This document shows positions 1 through 9,261 of a stretch of 20,994 nucleotides of DNA, piece after piece. The first letter of the stretch is position 1, and the number at the start of each line of letters is the position of its first letter. Below the pieces are notes generated by a model. That model had not been told where the DNA came from. It ran no database searches and saw nothing but the letters and a program-made list of their open reading frames with translations. The position numbers and the translations under genes were made by a program. Source of the DNA: Purshia tridentata (Eukaryota; Streptophyta; Magnoliopsida; Rosales; Rosaceae); the NCBI GenBank assembly GCA_003254885.1, contig QANT01008914.1, positions 1 through 20,994 of the forward strand, read 5' to 3'.

Positions 1-32
1 AACTAATGCCACAACTTACATTTCTCAACTAC

Positions 33-53
33 TTGCCACTTGCCACTTGCCAC
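33..53. repeat. Short tandem repeat (TTGCCAC)x3
   Basis: Three exact head-to-tail copies of the 7-mer TTGCCAC lie at 33-39, 40-46 and 47-53. It is a simple minisatellite with no evident function. Confidence 0.9.
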
Positions 54-968
54 TTTAAAGCTATAGAAAAACATTAGAACTCATTAAATATTAGTTTATT
101 TTGTTAGTTACGTTTTATGTATTTTTTAAGGTTAAAAATAATAGTATTAAATAATAGTAAACTATAGTGTTATTGTCATCAAATAATAGTATTAAATAAT
201 AATAGACCAAAGTACACTTTTAAGGTTTTAAAGCCACTCGACTTTGAATGCCGCATCATTTAAGTGGTGAGAGTAGAATGGAGATTTTATGTTCCCAAAT
301 ACTCTAATGCAGTGCAAGTTGTGCAATGTCACAAGACCTATTATAGTAAAGGACTCTATCTTATAGACCAATATTATATAGGTTTGATAATTTACTAAAT
401 TCTGAAATGACTTATAACTTGTTAGCATTTGTCTTATTACTTGTGTTTATTACTTTATTATGATAGAGAGAGACATTCATAGACTTATTATCATCTTGAG
501 ATTCAATATTTATCTTGTTGTAGAAATTCTTGAATGAAATATGATTTATTTTTTTTTATTTAGATGTATTTGTATGTTAATTCACTTTTTTTCTTTGATA
601 TTGTTAGGGTTAACAAAATTATGTTTTAGCTCTGTATTTTTAACTTCAAGCATATTGATTTTCTATTTTCACTGTCATACTTGTAAAGAAATGTACAAAT
701 GTCTTATTACTTCTAAAAGCTTGTATTTTCTTTCTAACTTAGTACTAAACATAGTTTCTATGTTTTCTTCATATATGTGACTCATTCCATTAACCTTAAT
801 TTTAATGCATTTTATTGTAACTAAATCTCACAAATAGGCCTTTAATATGTTGGGAAAAAAGGATTGTATAGTAATAAGGTCTCCATATTAAAATTTCACA
901 CAAGATCTCATAAATCTCAAAAACAGTCATGGGTTAGAGGATTTGTTTTTTTTTTTGGGGCCAAGTGA

Positions 969-1076
969 GGATATTTTATCAAGTCTAAAAAATACACAAG
1001 TCTAATTATGAACCCTAAACANGGATATTTTATCAAGTATAAAAAATACACAATTCTAATTATGAACCCTAAACAA
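969..1076. repeat. 54-bp tandem duplication with an N at the junction
   Basis: The segments 969-1022 and 1023-1076 are direct copies, each beginning GGATATTTTATCAAGT and ending near ACCCTAAACA. They differ at two bases, apart from the ambiguous base that ends copy 1 (position 1022). The N lies exactly at the copy junction. This may be a real tandem repeat, or two overlapping reads or alleles that were joined without merging. Confidence 0.85.
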
Positions 1077-1438
1077 ACACTATTAGGGTGGTATGACATG
1101 AATGTCACCCCACCAAGTCTACCATTTTGAACCATGGAAAGGCAGTCGTGTATGTGGGCTCTTCCCAATGTTAGCAAATTGTATCATTTATGTTAGCACA
1201 TTGTGTTACGGTATCAAGTAAAAAGCAATATTAATCACTTGACTTATAATTTTATTTGAGTCATGTTACCTTGTCATGTTCAAAATCATACAAAATCTAG
1301 TCACAAAACAAACTAATTACTAATTTAGTGGTATTTTCATCCACTTAATTAAAAGATTTCTTAATTTCGAAATCATCCTCCCAAATATTAAAAATAAAAT
1401 AAAATTTAAGATGAAATGACCGATACATCCTCATACTG

Positions 1439-1447
1439 TGACGTGGC
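1439..1447 (+). promoter_or_regulatory. ACGT-core element TGACGTGGC upstream of the gar2-related gene
   Basis: TGACGTGGC has the ACGT core of bZIP-bound ABRE-like and G-box-like sites. It lies upstream of a GC-richer stretch (about 1440-1640) that looks like the promoter and leader of the gene coding from 2638. The role is inferred from the motif alone. Confidence 0.35.
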
Positions 1448-1559
1448 GCCATATAATAGGATGAATACGATCACCCGAATCAGAACCCAGCTTACAGCAA
1501 CGGCTTACCATCGTCCAAAGAGGCAAAGAGTAGTTAAAAAAGGCGCGATAGGCAGTGAT

Positions 1560-2635
1560 CGTTAGTTACATAGGGAACCCAAAGAAACGCCGAAAATGTC
1601 GCAAGGCCTTTCGTCATCAGATTTTGATTTTCCCACGCGCAAACCCTAATTTCCCAGTTGGCATTCCTTCATTACTATTTTCATTACCCCTACATTCCCT
1701 TGCATAAACTGAAAACCACAAATTTATGAAGTTCAACGCCAACAATTTCAGTCTCAGATTTTTTTCTTAGTAATTCTAGGCGTTTTATTTCAGGTGCCTG
1801 CTTATTTTCTTTTATTTTTTGTTATTTAGGGTTTTATAAATCAAGGGTTTTTCTCTGTCATTTATCTTTTTGAATTTCTGGTTTTATGAAGATTTATGAA
1901 TGCTTTATTTCTCGGCCATTTTGAAGATTCGATTGAGTTGAGGGAGGAGCTGCTGATTGCGATGCCGCTTCCAGCACGTTAATTATTGCGGCTATGCGCA
2001 TAGGGTCATTTGGAGTTGGGATTTAAAGGACTTTTCTGTGATGTTTCGAGTGAGTGTTTTTCCTTCATTATCTATTTGCTTGCCTTTTCAAATCAGTTTG
2101 AATTTAATTCTAAAATTCATTTCTTATATCTGAAAATAAATTTCAATAATTTATAATTTTTTAATTTTGGATGTTTGTGCAAATGTAGAAATAATATATG
2201 GTGCAGGTAATTATTTACAAAATAAACACATTATATATAACTGGTGTGGGCTTAAATCTGTTGTTTACATAATAAACACATTGTATATAACTGGTATGGT
2301 TTCAACTTTCATAACCCATTCATTTTGAATGGTTTTATAGTTATGACTTGTGAGTTGAGAAAATTGATAATGAGATGTGTGTTGGCGTATAGTATACAAT
2401 GCTCCTATATCTAGATGGGCAGGCTTAATTTGCTTGGGGAAATAATTTTTCCAAACTTTCAATTCTTAGTTTATTGTTACTATGAAATCATTTTCGGTTC
2501 GCGCAATCAAGTTGGAAATCCATCTCATTTCACTCTTGATTTTTTTTTCTGCATGTTGTAAGAGATAATATCGACACTTGAAACCAAGCTGTATCAATTA
2601 TTTCTGTTATGAAATTTGTTTTGGGCATCTTTCAG
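1560..2635 (+). other. Probable 5' UTR with an intron, gar2-related gene
   Basis: The AT-rich block from about 2056 to 2635 reads as an intron. A good donor (GTGAGT) starts at 2050, and a pyrimidine-rich acceptor (CATCTTTCAG) ends at 2635, two bases before the chosen ATG at 2638. The upstream exon would cover roughly 1560-2049; another possible donor (CAG|GTGCCT) lies near 1793. The exon contains short uORFs at 1962-1982 and 1994-2026. With the 2049/2636 junction, an ATG at 2041 would also start a frame overlapping the main start. The transcription start cannot be fixed. Confidence 0.5.
1962..2026 (+). promoter_or_regulatory. Two minimal uORFs in the leader of the gar2-related gene
   Basis: The first uORF, 1962-1982, encodes MPLPAR and stops with TAA. 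The second, 1994-2026, encodes MRIGSFGVGI and stops with TAA. Both lie in the presumed first leader exon and are in series. If transcribed they would be expected to lower translation from the main ATG. Conservation cannot be judged here. Confidence 0.35.
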
Positions 2636-2637
2636 TT

Positions 2638-4728
2638 ATGGACTTGGAACATGGCAGCAGAAGCAGTAAGCATTTGGAAATAGTTCTTGATGGCAGTGGG
2701 GGCAGTAAGCACTCAGAAACACAACCAAAGGTTTTTGAAGGCAGTGGAAGCGGTAAGCCCTCAGAAACACGTCCAAATATTATTGAGTCAGATGCACATC
2801 CAAAGGTTCTTGACTCAGAAACACATCCAAAGGTTATTGATCACTCAGAAGCACATCCGAAACTTCTTGATGGAAGTGGCAGCAGTGAGCACTCAGAAAC
2901 ACTCCCAAAGGTTACTGATGGGAGTGACAGCAATAACCACTCAACAATACATCCAGAGGCTACTGCTAATAAAGGTCCTCTGTGTGCCTCATCCGGGAAG
3001 CTAATCAGTTTTTCCTCTTCATCTTCATTGGCATCAGAGTTGTCACTGGATGATCTCTTCCAAGTGGACACAAATACAATCACTACTTTGACGCACATTA
3101 CTTCCCTCCCTAAACATCATGACCTCAGCTCTCTGGGTCCCACATCAACATCTCGGGTTTCTGATGTCACCGATGGGTCAATGGTACAAGGTATATCACC
3201 AACAGAATCCCCTTCAATCCAAGTGATGGAACGGAGTGGAGGATATGATCCTTACAGGATCCCATCTTCTGTGTTTGAAAAAAGCAAATCCAACAATGAA
3301 TTGGAATGGAGTATTGCTTCCAATGAGTCATTGTTTAGCATTCATTTAGGCAACAATAGCTTTTCCAGAGACCAAATACTTATGTTCGGTGATTTGGGTA
3401 AGTCTGGGGAACTGACCAAATCAGGTGAGTTGTTTGTGTTTAGTCCACCCCCTCCAGTTCCAGAGGTAGAAATTGAAAGAAATAGTATCAAAGAGGAGAG
3501 GGAATCTGGAGCTGAAGGAGTTGCAGATGAGACCAAGAAGGACACTGCAAGTACAAGTGCTGAAGATCATAGTGAGGGAAGGGTAACACCTCCATCTGTA
3601 TCCTTAAAATCCCCTAGCCTCTCCCGCCGTTCTGATGGGAGTGGAGCTAGCACACGTTCTTTTGCCTTTCCAATGTACGTCTATATGCATTTTCTAAGGT
3701 GAACTATGAATGGTTGTACGCTGATTTTACATATGGATGTACTGTGTATTTAAGATGGGCATACATGCAGTTTTGTGTGCATATATAGTACAGAGTTTGT
3801 GTTCATACAATAATTTCTAGTAGGACAATGCTATATAGTCCAACTATTCTTCTCAACTTTTTTTCCCGACTGTGGCATTCCTGCATTAGACTCTACAATA
3901 GTTTTTTCTTTTTTCTTTTTCTAATGCAATGATGTGGAGTACATATCATGTGCCACATGGATTATTAAAGAAAGAGGTTGGGACAAAGAGTTGGTATAAG
4001 TAGTATTTTCCTTTCTAGTATTATTCATGCTCATGTAGGCAAAAAATTCAGAAATATGCATGTCTACAGAATTTGGTGTGTGTAGGAGGCATCATCTATC
4101 CGCATGCTCATGTATGTATATTTGCATGGAAGTTCCAAAACCTAAAACTTTCTCTTTTTTTTGGCTAAGATCCCAAACCTTGACCTTGGTCCATGAAGAA
4201 TATACCCTTTGTTTATTGCAGAAGAAAGAAGCTTGCATGGCCGTTGAGCTACTGTTCTAATTTTAGTTGGGCGTTCTGCTACGGTACATGGCCAAGCTGC
4301 TACTGTTCAAATTGTAGCTGGACATTCTGCTAGCCAAAAAAGAATGCGTTGTGATTTTTCAACCATGTGTGCATGTCTCTTTAACTATAGTGGTCATCGG
4401 TAGTCCAGCTTTAAGTGAAAACATATATATATTACATTATAACAATATCATTTTTACTGGATTATCATGTGAATATTTGATATCTTTTCACCTCACTTGC
4501 AATCTATAGTAACTGTTATGTCCATTATGACGTGGCAGATTAACAGATGGGATGAAAACTTCTGTGAAGGTTACACAAGGTACTGAAGAGCAGTGTCTGG
4601 AGCAGCCCGCAGCCAAATTATTGAATAGAAAAGCAACTAAACCAAAAGTCACCTATTGGTTTCGTTGTTTTTCTTGGTGCAAGTGGGGTTGTTCTTGTCA
4701 TCATCGGCGATGGTGGTGTTGTTGTTAA
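2638..4728 (+). CDS. gar2-related plant protein, two coding exons, Cys/Trp-rich tail
   Basis: The coding exons are 2638-3674 and 4539-4728, joined at CCAAT|GTACGT and GGCAG|ATTAAC to give 408 residues. Splicing turns the end of exon 1 into FAFPILTDG, the form I expect for this family; reading on into the intron stops at 3702. I chose the ATG at 2638 because it follows a good intron acceptor and gives MDLEHG; the open frame extends upstream only from a non-ATG codon. The N-terminus carries seven or so imperfect repeats around SETHPKV (about residues 18-105). The middle is Ser/Asp-rich. The best-conserved block is residues 202-246 (DPYRIPSSVFEKSKS, then EWSIASNESLFSIH and NNSFSRD), typical of plant proteins annotated as gar2-related. 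The C-terminus (CFSWCKWGCSC, ending WWCCC) is Cys-rich and could be acylated or bind metal. The molecular function is not known to me, and the gar2 name rests on weak similarity. Confidence 0.8.
2689..2961 (+). repeat. Imperfect in-frame repeats coding SE(T/A)xPKV units
   Basis: Within the first coding exon, units built on CACTCAGAAACACAxCCAAAGG recur about seven times at uneven spacing (roughly 24-69 bp). They encode variants of HSETxPKV(L/I)(D/E), with or without a GSGS linker. The irregular spacing suggests growth and loss by unequal exchange. Confidence 0.75.
3675..4538 (+). other. Intron of the gar2-related gene (864 bp)
   Basis: It begins GTACGT and ends GACGTGGCAG. The interior has no convincing coding frame. 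It contains a diverged 46-bp direct repeat (4236-4281 and 4287-4332, about 78% identical by eye) and a run of eight T followed by GGCTAAG (4155-4169). Confidence 0.8.
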
Positions 4729-5329
4729 TGAGAAATGTAAGTGCTATGGATCTTGTAAGCCTCCTTGTCCATTATGAACCCTTAAGATACCTGTGCTGAG
4801 AAAAGCTCATATATAGTTACACCAGATTGTTAGAAAATTCAATCACCGATGGAAAGTCTGCTCAAAATGCAACAGTTCATAGTTAGCAGTCTTTTCTACA
4901 TCAGATATCTAGTTGCAAGAATTCTTCTAATATTCTAGTTTCAGGTTCAGAATTTTTTGGTGTATGCAGACTTGCTACATGATNAGTGCTATGGATCTTG
5001 TAAGCCTCCTTGTCCATTATGAACCCTTAAGATACCTGTGCTGAGAAAAGCTCTAGTTGCAAGAATTCTTCTAATATTCTAGTTTCAGGTTCAGAATTTT
5101 TTGGTGTATGCAGACTTGCTACATGATGTGACTGTAGTTGTACATATAATAAGGAAACTTGTGAGCTCCCTTATTTGATTAGTCTCGGTCATGTCATCTA
5201 GTGTGGAGCTGTGCATACTACACTAAATATGCCAACTGTTCAAATTTTACAAAGTCATACGATTGTACGTACAACTAAGAACATTTTAGGCCATCATGCT
5301 GATTGCTCTGTGAAAATACTCTGTTCCAG
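4729..5329 (+). other. Probable 3' UTR start and 3' UTR intron holding a duplicated segment
   Basis: A strong donor (AAAT|GTAAGT) begins at 4737, eight bases after the stop codon of the gar2-related gene. A good acceptor (CTGTTCCAG) ends at 5329. The piece between them could be a 3' UTR intron. It contains the two-copy segment 4740-5127 with an N at 4984. No coding frame in it is convincing. Confidence 0.4.
4740..5127. repeat. Direct duplication with a 101-bp deletion in copy 2, N at the junction
   Basis: Copy 1 is 4740-4983 (244 bp) and copy 2 is 4985-5127 (143 bp). Outside the deleted part I see no difference between them. Copy 2 lacks the equivalent of 4809-4909 (101 bp), whose edges share a TC dinucleotide. 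The single N at 4984 separates the copies. This fits two haplotypes, one with a small deletion, placed end to end by the assembler. A true tandem duplication is also possible. Confidence 0.85.
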
Positions 5330-5470
5330 GAAGAATGGGGGCTACCAATTACACGAAAGCAATCTGCCAATGTTGACGTACGGGAGTATTATGCATCAAA
5401 ATGGGATGGAATGGAAGCAGAATTTAATATGAAGACCCATTTGAATGACAGAGCATTTCAGCAGCATTAG
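5330..5470 (+). other. 46-codon coding-like exon, unknown protein
   Basis: Just after an acceptor (CTGTTCCAG, ending at 5329), a frame runs for 46 codons to TAG at 5468-5470. It begins EEWGLPITRKQ, contains VREYYASKWDG and ends NDRAFQQH. The composition is protein-like, with W, Y, charged residues and no low complexity. No ATG starts it, and the frame does not join in phase to the alternative donor at 4580 in the gar2-related last exon. It may be a 3' UTR exon with a chance frame, an alternative terminal exon, or a relic of another gene. I do not recognise the protein. Confidence 0.3.
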
Positions 5471-6630
5471 CTCCGACTTCTTGATTTACCAGGCATGTCC
5501 TGACTCCTCAGTATAGTGCGAGCTCATCAATGTTCAAAGAATTCTTTTTGTAATGTATATAATCAATTTCACTCCCATATTTGCAGGTCCATCGATGAGA
5601 TAGGATCCACAGGGCTCCTTTTAATTACATTGACCTCTTATCGAAAAAAAGAGAGAATGCATTACCATTTTGTTGGGTCTCTTTCTTTATTTACTCTCTT
5701 TACGATATTATCTCATATTTAATTTATGAGAAATGAATGGGTAATTTCTTTTCACATTTAGGGATGCTAAGTGATATCAGGTTGTGATCTAGTTTTCGAT
5801 TGTCATGCCTCCGTTCACCTTTAAATAGGAACCTGGCCTGTTACCTTTATTAAATACATTTATTTCTAGCATGATAATGTTACATAATCAGATACCATAT
5901 TTTGATAGAATGATATAGAATCATAAATGGATAAAGGATGAGTTGGTAAGGCAGTACAAGTGTTGTGTTGGATTGGCGGGAGAAATTGTCATCCCTATTT
6001 GCATGGTACAATTAACGTTCAAAATATCAGTTGTGGAAATATTATCGGAATTCTGAAATAAGAAAATATTAATATTTATCCATATAGGTCGTGGACTATA
6101 GATACAATAAATTTTGTAGAAAATATGGGCGACATTGGTGAAATATCAGCACCCCCTTTATCGATATTGCCTAGTCCAAAACCGATATTTCGATTGATGG
6201 AGCTGAATGTGAATATTGAAGCTATACAATCAAAATTTACAAAAGAACATCATTTTATAAATTATGAAGAAGTCCTAAATTCAAATTCTCTATTTTCTAC
6301 TCTTAGGAAAAAAAAAGAAAAAAAAAAACTATTGTGCTGCTGAGAGCCTGAGACTCAAGGGCTTGTTGCTATTCTCTACAAATGGCTCCAACAAAAAAGC
6401 ACAGAGAAAGGGTGATTTTTATTTTTTTTTAATTTGGGCAAGCTGATCTAGAAATACTTTGAACCCAGGACAGACTCGACTTTTTATCATATTAATAGGG
6501 ACAAATCATAGACACGAATTCTACTTGAAATAATGAAGTGCAGTTTCTAGTTTCTACATGAGTGAAGTGGCAGATTCGTGAATTTCGCAATTTGTGGCGG
6601 TCAAAATTGTCCTAACTTACTACTTGCCTG
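5471..6630. other. Intergenic region, no gene seen
   Basis: The stretch is AT-rich, with short frames of poor composition at 5516-5722 and 6125-6343. Part of it (about 6050-6200) contains several ATCGATATT- and CCGATATTTCG-like words, as in some dispersed plant repeats, but no terminal repeats or target duplications could be defined. The end of the gar2-related transcript probably lies in its first few hundred bases. Confidence 0.5.
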
Positions 6631-6633
6631 GAT

Positions 6634-6688
6634 TGGGCTGGGCATAATCAAATATCAATTGGGCTTGGACTGAAAAGTCCCTGGCCCA
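6634..6688 (+). promoter_or_regulatory. Cluster of site II (TGGGCY-type) elements upstream of the carrier gene
   Basis: TGGGCT occurs at 6634-6639 and 6660-6665, TGGGCA overlaps at 6639-6644, and the reverse form GGCCCA is at 6683-6688. A pyrimidine-rich patch follows at about 6699-6733, a usual setting for a plant transcription start. Site II elements are TCP-bound and common in promoters of genes for mitochondrial proteins and ribosome components, which agrees with the carrier gene downstream. Confidence 0.5.
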
Positions 6689-6734
6689 GAAACCAATTTG
6701 CCATTCCCTCCTCGTCTCCTCCAATCTCCATTCA

Positions 6735-7292
6735 TGATGTGCTGCTCGGCAGCTTAAGGGATTTAATTAATTTTTCGTCTGATAAAAAAAAAACTAAAAC
6801 TTTTTTCTTTGAGGGAAATTTTAGCTGATGTTTGAGCTTTACAGTTGAGTACCACTTCTTATTAGAGTGTTGAGTGTTGGAATTCACAGGACAATTTGAA
6901 GAGGGGAAAGGAAAAACAAAGTGACTTTAACAGCGCTGGTACACATTCTTTGTTGAAATTGTAAGGGTTGATTAGCAAATAGTTAAACACTCATCTCAAG
7001 CATTGCTTCATTTGATTACTTATTTGTTTTCTCGTTTTGTTCGGGTTTTCATCTTCGTAGTATATTGTAAATAATATGTTTGAGGAAATGCCTCAAAGGA
7101 CCAATATATATGTATCTTCTACTGGGTCTTGTTTGTTGCTTGTTGGGTTATTATTAAAATGAGAGAAAATTGTTTTTGAGCATATGGTGCTGGCATTTGT
7201 TGATTTCGATTTTTGATATATATATATTTTCACAATACCTGCTTATTGTCTGCTTATGAAAATTATTGTTTTCTTTGATATTTGAATTTTAG
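6735..7292 (+). other. Probable 5' UTR and leader intron of the carrier gene
   Basis: The acceptor TTGAATTTTAG ends at 7292, directly before the ATG, so the start codon is the first triplet of its exon and the leader must be spliced from upstream. A candidate donor is GCGCTG|GTACAC near 6939, but others are possible. The remainder is AT-rich with no coding frame. Confidence 0.45.
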
Positions 7293-9261
7293 ATGGATGC
7301 GCTGTTAAAGGACCAGATATTTGCGACCCATGCACTTGCTGGTGTAGGGTCAGTGACATTAGGCACAGCTCTTACTTACCCTCTTGATACTATCAAAGTC
7401 CTTATTCAGGTTTGTCATTCGACATCTTTGCCTACATTTCTGATGCTTTAAAAGTTATTTGCTTTAATAAGAGCCATGTAATAATCTGCTTCTAACCTGA
7501 ATCCTCATTTATTTTCATTGAGAGAACAGGTTGGTTCAGGTTCTAGTAAACAATTGACAATTACTCAGGTTTTAAACAGAGTTCGATCTTTTTCAGGAAA
7601 TTCAGGTGCTTTCTGAATTTCTTTTAATTCTATCAATACCATTTTGTTTTAGTTTTTCATTTGCACTGCAAGTCAACCAGAGTGAAATCCATGAGCTACT
7701 AACCTGTTTCTATTTGGGGAAATGGTTTCCTCTCTACGTATTGTGCAGTATGACTCTACATGCTCTGAATTATCCGAATATATAAATTCATGGATAGTTA
7801 TGCCTTTGGTTTTAAACTGATTATTGTTAAGTTTGGTCTGTAAACATATTGTAGGTTTGTACAGTGGTTTTCGGTGGTTGGCGGTGGGAAGAACTTTAGG
7901 TATTGGAGCTCGATTTGGGACCTATGAAATCTTGACGGCCTTTTACAAAGGTATTGCTCTTTATTTTCTGTAACCAATAATAAACATCTGAATTTACATG
8001 GATAGAATGGTATATCAATACATAGCACCAAAGTTTATCTTTGTTATATTGATTTACAACTTTTAACCCGTTTTGTGGTTGCAAATACTTCTTTGACAGA
8101 TGGTCGAGAAGATAACTATGTCTACATCTCTGAGGCCCTCTTGGCAGGACTTGTTTCTGGTGCTGCAGAATCACTAATAAGCTCTCCCTTTGAACTTATA
8201 AAACTTCGTGCCCAGGTGACCTCCGCTTCTCGCATTCCAAACTTGGCCTCTCTCACAGAAAAGGGACTTGTTGCACCTCTGATTCAAAGATTACTGCGTG
8301 GATATACTCCGGACAAGATGGCATTAAATCATTCTGTTGGTCTTTTATCCACCCTAACAGCCAAACATCCCAATATGATGAATGCTTTACAAGAGTATCC
8401 ATGGATGATGACTGGCTCTGGGAGGCCACCATCAGTGTTCAGTGTTAGGAAACTATCTGAAATCATATCTTTGGAAGGATGGGGTGCATTATGGAGAGGT
8501 CTGCGGTCAGGAGTTGTTAGGGATTCAGTTTTTGGTGGCATGTTCTTTTCTACTTGGCAATTCGTGCACCGAGCAATGCTTGACTGGAAGGCAGTGGGAA
8601 TGGATCCGGAACCCAGGTATTAAAGGGAGTTGCTATGACTTTGCCTGCATCTTAGTTCAATCACACCATCGAGTACCTTTTTATTTTCATTGCTCATGTC
8701 TATGCATCTAATGATTTCTTCAATATGTCCAATCCTCAAATAGGAGCACCTGTAGAATGAATTGGCATAATTTTCTGTTTCCCTTTTTCTTCTGTTGAGT
8801 GAACTTGCTTTCTCTTAGGTCGGATGATGAAATTGGTCCGCTGTCTCCTTTGGCTGCTAGTCTTGCGGCTGGAGTTTCTGGTTCAGTTGCTGCAGCTGCT
8901 TCTCATTGTTTTGACACTGCCAAGTGTCGATCACAATGTATTGTGCTGCCCAAGGTATGCTACTTGTTATAGTCAAAGTCTGTCTGCTTTGGTTCTTGTA
9001 TGATTTTGGTAAGGCTACTATGATTATAGAGTGTTGTAAGTTATTGTTTTCTGGTGGCAGTTTGTCTCCCTGGAGAGGAAGCTTCTGAAATGGAGAGAAC
9101 CAGGGAATAGGTTTGAGAGAGTCACAGGGATCCACCCTGCAGACAGAAATCTCTTGTTCCGTGGCCTTGGGTTGCGAATGGCTCGCAGTGGGATTGCATC
9201 ATTCATAATGGTGGGAAGTTATTTCTTGGCTGTGGATCATCTTGTTGGAAGAGCAAATTAA
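7293..9261 (+). CDS. Mitochondrial carrier family protein, atypical (six coding exons)
   Basis: The coding exons are 7293-7409, 7530-7605, 7855-7950, 8100-8616, 8819-8954 and 9061-9261. All introns are GT-AG, and the frame is continuous for 380 residues. Three carrier repeats are visible, each with two hydrophobic helices. The signatures are PLDTIK at 30-35, PFELIK at 126-131, and CFDTAK at 299-304, where Cys replaces the usual Pro. Carriers of this family exchange metabolites across the mitochondrial inner membrane, and a few act in other organelles; the substrate cannot be told from sequence. The segment between the second signature and the WRGLRSG motif is about 80 residues, much longer than usual, while typical carriers are about 300 residues in all. 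There is no obvious N-terminal presequence, as is normal for the family. The start is fixed by the acceptor at 7292 and the hydrophobic helix that follows closely. Confidence is high for the family and low for the transport role. Confidence 0.88.

Larger units (their letters stand above)
1..1437. other. AT-rich intergenic region, no gene seen
   Basis: No reading frame here has protein-like composition or recognisable homology. The open frames at 541-780 (plus) and 917-1177 (minus) are low-complexity, and the second reads through a tandem repeat and an N base. The stretch holds a 7-bp repeat at 33-53, two copies of a TAATAGTATTAAATAATA-like motif (about 140-160 and 183-204), and a 54-bp tandem duplication at 969-1076. 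A run of 11 T followed by GGGGCCAAG lies at 946-965. Confidence 0.7.

Noticed and set aside
541..780. 79-codon plus-strand open frame rich in F, L and S
   Set aside because: It is AT-rich low-complexity DNA that mimics a membrane protein; there is no homology I recognise and no splice or promoter context.
917..1177. 86-codon minus-strand open frame with repeated CLGFIIR and VYFL segments
   Set aside because: The protein repeat is only the 54-bp DNA duplication read through, and the frame crosses an N.
4809..4909. The 101-bp segment absent from copy 2 as a mobile insertion or an intron
   Set aside because: There are no GT-AG ends, no inverted terminal repeats and only a 2-bp TC at the edges, so a simple indel fits better.
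6125..6343. 72-codon plus-strand open frame beginning MGDIGEIS
   Set aside because: It ends in a poly-Lys run from an A-rich tract, and it overlaps what looks like an old dispersed repeat with GATATT words.
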